A stretch of DNA of 64,000 nt, taken from Dokdonella fugitiva (GTDB taxonomy: Bacteria > Pseudomonadota > Gammaproteobacteria > Xanthomonadales > Rhodanobacteraceae). The stretch is from positions 310,001 through 374,000 of the forward strand of contig NZ_JACGXL010000003.1 of the NCBI RefSeq assembly GCF_014138265.1, written 5' to 3'. Positions within the stretch are counted from its first letter, which is position 1, and the number at the start of each line of letters is the position of its first letter. The position numbers were made by a program, and so were the translations under genes. The notes beneath the pieces were generated by a model. The model worked only from the letters and a program-made list of their open reading frames with translations. It made no database searches and was not told the origin of the DNA. Shown here piece after piece: positions 60,202 through 64,000 of this stretch.

Positions 60202-60888
60202 GTGCGCCGGCTGCGGCGCGAGGACGAGGTCGCGCGCATCCGCGAGCGCCTGCTGCGCTTCGGTTTCCCGCGCATGCGCATGCTGCTGCTCGTGCTGCTC
60301 ACCGGCGGCAGCGGCCTGCTCGCCTCGTGGCTGCTGCTGCGCGCGGGTCTCGTCTCGATGCCGCTGCGCTACCTGCTCGCGCTGTGCATCGCCTACGCGA
60401 TCTTCCTGTTGCTCGTGCGCCTGTTCGTCGAACACGTCGATCCCGGCCCCGACGTGCCCGGCGATCCGGCGCGGCCGTACTCGGGCGGCTCGGGCAGCGG
60501 ACGCGCCGATGCCGGCGCATCGTCCGCGCAGGGACACGATGCCGGCCTGTTCGACGGCATCGGAGCCGTCGACGAGGCGCTGCCGCTGGTGCTGCTCGTG
60601 GTCGCGGTGATCGCGATCGCCTTTGCGGCGCTGTGGATCGTCGTCTCCGCGCCGACGCTGTTCGCTGAACTGCTCGTCGACGGCGCGCTGTCGGCGACCT
60701 TGTACCGGCGCCTGCGCGGACTGGAGACGCGCCACTGGCTCGACACCGCGCTGCGCCACACGATCGGCCCGTTCCTCGTCACGGCGATCGTCCTCGTCGC
60801 GTTCGCGTTCGCCGTGCAGCACTACCGGCCGCACGCGCATTCGCTCGGCGACGCGTTCGCGCGCGGCAGCGACGTCTCGGCGCAATGA
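60202..60888 (+). CDS. Hypothetical four-TM membrane protein
   Basis: A 228-residue protein with hydrophobic segments near 27-45, 56-75, 126-147 and 191-207. A low-complexity Gly/Ser/Ala loop separates the two halves (DPARPYSGGSGSGRADAGASSAQGHD). Its N-terminus is basic. I recognise no family. The GTG start follows the tamB stop by two bases and its own stop overlaps the methyltransferase start (ATGA), so it belongs to the tamAB transcript. Confidence 0.65.
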   Translation: MRRLRREDEVARIRERLLRFGFPRMRMLLLVLLTGGSGLLASWLLLRAGLVSMPLRYLLALCIAYAIFLLLVRLFVEHVDPGPDVPGDPARPYSGGSGSGRADAGASSAQGHDAGLFDGIGAVDEALPLVLLVVAVIAIAFAALWIVVSAPTLFAELLVDGALSATLYRRLRGLETRHWLDTALRHTIGPFLVTAIVLVAFAFAVQHYRPHAHSLGDAFARGSDVSAQ

Positions 60889-61580
60889 CCGCATCGTCCG
60901 ACGACGACGCGGTCGCGCGCCTGCAGCGGAGCTGGCAGGCGAACGCGCACGCGTGGACGCGCGCGGTGCGTGAGCGACGCATCGCGAGCCGCCGCACAGG
61001 CACCGATGCCGCGATCGTCGACGCCGTCCTCGCCGGCGGCGCGCGCCGCGTGCTCGATCTCGGCTGCGGCGAGGGCTGGCTCGCACGCGCGCTCGCGGCG
61101 CAGGGCCTCGACGTCGTCGGCCTCGACGCGAGCGCGACGCTGGTCGAAGCCGCGCGCGGGCTCGGTGGCGCACGCTTCGAATGCGCCAGTTACGCCGACC
61201 TCGCTGCCGACCCCGACGCGTTCGGCGCGTTCGATGCGGTCGCCTGCAACTTCGCGCTGCTCGACGCCGACCTGCACACGCCGCTGCGCGCCGCGCACGC
61301 GTGCCTGCAGCCACGCGGCCAGCTGTTCGTGCAGACGTTGCATCCGCTCATCGTCGACGCACCGTACGCCGACGGCTGGCGCGTCGAGCATTTCACCGGC
61401 CTCGACGGCTTCGACGAACCGATGCCGTGGTATTTCCACACGCTGTCCGGCTGGTTCGACGCGCTCCACGCAGCCGGCTTCGTCGTCGACGACCTGCACG
61501 AGCCGCCCGACCCCGCCTCAGGCCGACCTCTGTCGCTACTGCTGCGCGCATCTTTACAACAATTGCGCGAAGCGCGCTGA
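60885..61580 (+). CDS. Class I SAM-dependent methyltransferase
   Basis: A 231-residue Rossmann-fold methyltransferase. Motif I VLDLGCGEGWLARAL is at 56-70, motif II VVGLDAS, and the post-II acidic region FDAVACNFALLDAD; a C-terminal substrate-covering segment follows (MPWYFHTLSGWFDALHAAGF). The substrate cannot be read from the sequence; the LGCGEGWLA type includes small-molecule and biotin-pathway-like enzymes. It overlaps the previous gene by four bases. Confidence 0.85.
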   Translation: MTASSDDDAVARLQRSWQANAHAWTRAVRERRIASRRTGTDAAIVDAVLAGGARRVLDLGCGEGWLARALAAQGLDVVGLDASATLVEAARGLGGARFECASYADLAADPDAFGAFDAVACNFALLDADLHTPLRAAHACLQPRGQLFVQTLHPLIVDAPYADGWRVEHFTGLDGFDEPMPWYFHTLSGWFDALHAAGFVVDDLHEPPDPASGRPLSLLLRASLQQLREAR

Positions 61581-61612
61581 ACTCGGCGTGCAGCGTGCAG
61601 GTCACAGCGCGC

Positions 61613-61966
61613 ATGTCGGCCGTCTTCCCGCCACGCCCGTCGTCGCCCGCCGCGGACCGCGCGCTCGAGGCGGACCTGTGCATCCACATCTTCACCGCGT
61701 CGGCCGCGCTCGTCGGCGTCTGCCTCACGGTGATCGGCCTCATCCGCATCGTCGTGACGACGACCAAGGTCGGTACGATCGCCGACGAGCTGCTCGCCGG
61801 CGACGCGACCCTGTTCATGGTGTCCTGCGTGCTGTCCTACTGGGCGCTGCGCGCGCGCAGTGCGCGTCGCATGCACCGCATCGAGCAGGCGGCCGACGCG
61901 ATCTTCCTCGTCGGCCTGCTGCTCATGACGGTCGCCTGCGCGGTCATCACGTTCGCGATGCTCTGA
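61613..61966 (+). CDS. Hypothetical three-TM membrane protein
   Basis: A 117-residue protein with three hydrophobic segments (about 24-47, 66-81 and 96-116; FTASAALVGVCLTVIGLIRIV, LFMVSCVLSYWALRAR, AIFLVGLLLMTVACAVITF). The function is unknown. It converges on the Ig-like secreted protein gene with only three bases between the stops. Confidence 0.65.
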   Translation: MSAVFPPRPSSPAADRALEADLCIHIFTASAALVGVCLTVIGLIRIVVTTTKVGTIADELLAGDATLFMVSCVLSYWALRARSARRMHRIEQAADAIFLVGLLLMTVACAVITFAML

Positions 61967-61969
61967 TCC

Positions 61970-64000
61970 TCAGCGCACGGCCGCGCGGTCGACACCGTCG
62001 GCGAAGATGCCGACCGCGTCCAGGTCGGTCGCGCTGTCGTTGGTCGCGTTCACGTCGATCGCACCGACGGGCGCGGCTGCCGTCGCCGTGTTCGACAGCG
62101 GCTGCTCGGGCAACGCGGGCACGCTCGCCTGCAGCACGTAGACGACCCGGCCACCCGCGGGAATGCCGACGACGTCGTCGATGCCGCCGCTGCCGCTGGC
62201 CGTGCAGGTCGCCCCCGCGTCGGCGACGCAACTCCATTGCGCATCGAACAGGCCCGGCGGAAGCGGATCGGACACGCGTGCGCCGAGCGCATCGCTGACG
62301 CCGTCGTTGCGCACGGTGAGCGTGTAGTCGACGAGCCCGCCACCCGCGACGAAATCGGTGCCGTCGTCGAGCGAGACGGCAAGATCGACCGCAGGCGCGA
62401 CCTCGATCGCGACGTTCGCATCGGCGAACTCGCGTCCGTCCGTGACGTGCAGCGTGAACGTCGCGATGCCGGTCGCGCTGCCGAGCGGGATGAACGTGAA
62501 GCTGCCGTCGGCGAGCACGGTCGCGGTGCCGCTCACACCCGCCGTCTCGTTTTCACCGATATTGGTGACGCTCAGGCTGTCGCCGTCCGGATCGCTGGCT
62601 GCGGACAGCAGGCCGTGTGCGGCATCGACGTGCAGCGTCACGCCCGCGGCCGCGCGGTACACCGGCACGGTCACGACGGGCAGCCGGTTCACGTGATGGA
62701 CGACCTGCGCGCTGCTCGCCGCATAGTTGCCGTCACCCGGGTAGGTCGCGGTGAGCGTGCGTTCGCCGCGTGTGGACAGCACCAGCGAACAACTCGTCGC
62801 GCCCTGGGGAATCACACAGGCATCAACGCCATCCCCGACCGTGATCGATCCCGTCGGCATGCCGGAACCCGGGCTCGACACGCTGAGCAGTGCACGGACG
62901 TCGACAGGCTCGGCCGGCGCCGAAGGATCGGGCGCGTGGTCCGCTATCGACGTCACGGTCACCGCCGGCTGCACAATGAAGGCGAGCGGCACTGACGCGC
63001 TCGGCGCGTAGGAGGAGTTACCGACGAAGCGAGCGACCACGTCGTGGCGCCCGTCAGCCATGAACGCGATGGCGCAGCTGCCATGGCCCTGCGCATCCAC
63101 GGGGGCAATGCAGGAGTCGCTGCCGGCGCTTACGAGAACATCCCCTTCCGGAACACTGGCGCTCGGCGCCGTGGTCGCTGCGCTGAACGAGAAGACCACC
63201 GCCTGCCCGACCACCGACTCCGCCGGCGCGGCTGCGTCGATCGCGATGTTCGTCGACGCCGCGTCGACCTGCAGCACGACATCAGGGGAACTGCCCGGCA
63301 GGTAATGGGCGTCGCCGGGAAAGTCCGCGCGCAGAACGTATGAAGCGGCTGCCGGCAAGGTCAATTCGCAGTGCGCATGCCCGGTTTCGTCGACGAGCGC
63401 GGAACAACCGAGGGTGCCATTGCCCATCGCCACGGTTCCCTGCGGCGTTCCCGCGCCCGGCGCTGCGACCGACACTCGGGAGTCGAGCGACACCCGCTGT
63501 CCCACCACGACCGAAGGCAACGCGTCCATCGCCACGACGGTATCCGCCTTGCCGACCATCGCCGTGATCGACGTTGCGCTCGCGCTGGCGTCCGCGCTGC
63601 CCGCATAGGCGACTGAAACGACGCGGCTGCCGACGGTCGCGGGCACGAAGCCGCAGCTTGCGATGCCATGCACAACCGGCGCGCTGCAGGACTGCATGCC
63701 GTCATCGAACGTGACCAGGCCTTCCGGTTCGATCGACGCCGGCGCGACAGCGGCAAGCTGTGCGGTGTAGACGACATCTTCTCCCCACACCGAGGCATCG
63801 GGCGACTGGAATGCGGTGAGGCTCGTCTCCGCCGGACCAACCTGGTGCGTCGTCGTCGCCGCATTGGAATCGAATGCAAACGTGTCGGCCTCGTAGCGCG
63901 CGGTGAGCGTGCGCAGTCCCGCGTGCAGCGAGCGCAGCGTGCACGAAGCGGCACCAGCGACGACCGCGACCGGGCCGCACTGCTGCCCCTGGTCGTCGGC
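61970..64000 (-). CDS. Large secreted multi-Ig-like protein, 3' part (5' end outside window)
   Basis: The frame is open to the right edge, so the start lies beyond 64000; 676 residues are visible. At least four bacterial Ig-like (Big_5/Ig-like domain 3 type) repeats are present, each with the pattern G(T/S)VxxxxGxxxC...C...TAxYxGDxxY (for example PEGLVTFDDGMQSC, PQGTVAMGNGTLGC, PTGSITVGDGVDAC). A cadherin-like segment follows (SDPDGDSLSVTNIGENETAG), then a DUF11 domain (DFVAGGGLVDYTLTVRNDG). The end GIFADGVDRAAVR is a variant of the IFADGFE tail. It is probably a cell-surface or secreted structural protein. Confidence 0.85.
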   Translation of the reverse strand, partial: ADDQGQQCGPVAVVAGAASCTLRSLHAGLRTLTARYEADTFAFDSNAATTTHQVGPAETSLTAFQSPDASVWGEDVVYTAQLAAVAPASIEPEGLVTFDDGMQSCSAPVVHGIASCGFVPATVGSRVVSVAYAGSADASASATSITAMVGKADTVVAMDALPSVVVGQRVSLDSRVSVAAPGAGTPQGTVAMGNGTLGCSALVDETGHAHCELTLPAAASYVLRADFPGDAHYLPGSSPDVVLQVDAASTNIAIDAAAPAESVVGQAVVFSFSAATTAPSASVPEGDVLVSAGSDSCIAPVDAQGHGSCAIAFMADGRHDVVARFVGNSSYAPSASVPLAFIVQPAVTVTSIADHAPDPSAPAEPVDVRALLSVSSPGSGMPTGSITVGDGVDACVIPQGATSCSLVLSTRGERTLTATYPGDGNYAASSAQVVHHVNRLPVVTVPVYRAAAGVTLHVDAAHGLLSAASDPDGDSLSVTNIGENETAGVSGTATVLADGSFTFIPLGSATGIATFTLHVTDGREFADANVAIEVAPAVDLAVSLDDGTDFVAGGGLVDYTLTVRNDGVSDALGARVSDPLPPGLFDAQWSCVADAGATCTASGSGGIDDVVGIPAGGRVVYVLQASVPALPEQPLSNTATAAAPVGAIDVNATNDSATDLDAVGIFADGVDRAAVR

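Noticed and set aside
1-64000. tRNA, rRNA, riboswitch, integrase, transposase or prophage genes
   Set aside because: None seen on either strand. Apart from the intergenic repeats, every sizeable stretch is occupied by ordinary chromosomal genes of similar composition.

Overview
This window is a very GC-rich chromosomal segment from a gammaproteobacterium. The most likely group is Xanthomonadales, probably Rhodanobacteraceae (Dokdonella-like). The supporting features are a petABC-sspAB block, miaB followed by a ybeZ-ybeY-corC cluster, a DUF1631 protein behind a Crp/Clp-type palindrome, an Oar-like TonB-dependent receptor, LytTR two-component signalling, GTAG-type REP elements, and secreted proteins ending in an IFADG(F/V)(E/D) tail. 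I see no prophage, integrase, transposase, CRISPR array, tRNA or rRNA. The placement is inferred from gene content and was not tested by a search.

Layout, 1-20 kb: the 3' part of tsf with its terminator; a LytS/LytT-type sensor-regulator pair; an RND pump with its adaptor; ppnN; a large Oar-like TonB-dependent receptor; an acyltransferase/GNAT fusion resembling ornithine-lipid synthase OlsF; a YhgN/MarC membrane protein; an SDR next to the monothiol glutaredoxin grxD; sodB; a secreted protein of unknown function; and purE-purK.

Layout, 20-44 kb: a Trm112-like protein; DUF1631; nadC; a two-FHA tail-anchored protein; DUF3301; sspA-sspB; the cytochrome bc1 operon petA-petB-petC; a DegS-like protease; a lytic transglycosylase; miaB with a GNAT gene; a TetR-regulated export operon (tetR, HlyD-type lipoprotein, ABC ATPase, ABC permease); then ybeZ-ybeY and corC, followed by a DUF4105 (Lnb-type) membrane protein where enterobacteria carry lnt. 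A HAF-repeat secreted protein and a CorA-type transporter close the block.

Layout, 45-64 kb: cstA and a small lipoprotein; about 1 kb of non-coding repeats (a degenerate 21-bp tandem array, then three 127-128-bp REP units); a ybdD/yjiX-type gene on the opposite strand, detached from cstA; a hypothetical gene; a CadC-like membrane-bound regulator with a TPR-like region; a secreted IFADGFD protein; DUF3096; tamA-tamB for outer-membrane protein assembly; small membrane proteins and a methyltransferase; and the 3' part of a multi-Ig-like secreted protein that runs off the right edge.

The strongest points for a second look are: the DUF4105/Lnb-type protein in the lnt position; the shared C-terminal IFADG tail on three secreted proteins; the 21-bp phased repeat array beside the REP array; the separated cstA/ybdD pair; the promoter-operator of the TetR operon and the tamA promoter, both predicting leaderless mRNAs; and a family of long palindromic intergenic hairpins, one of which supplies the stop codon of a neighbouring gene.
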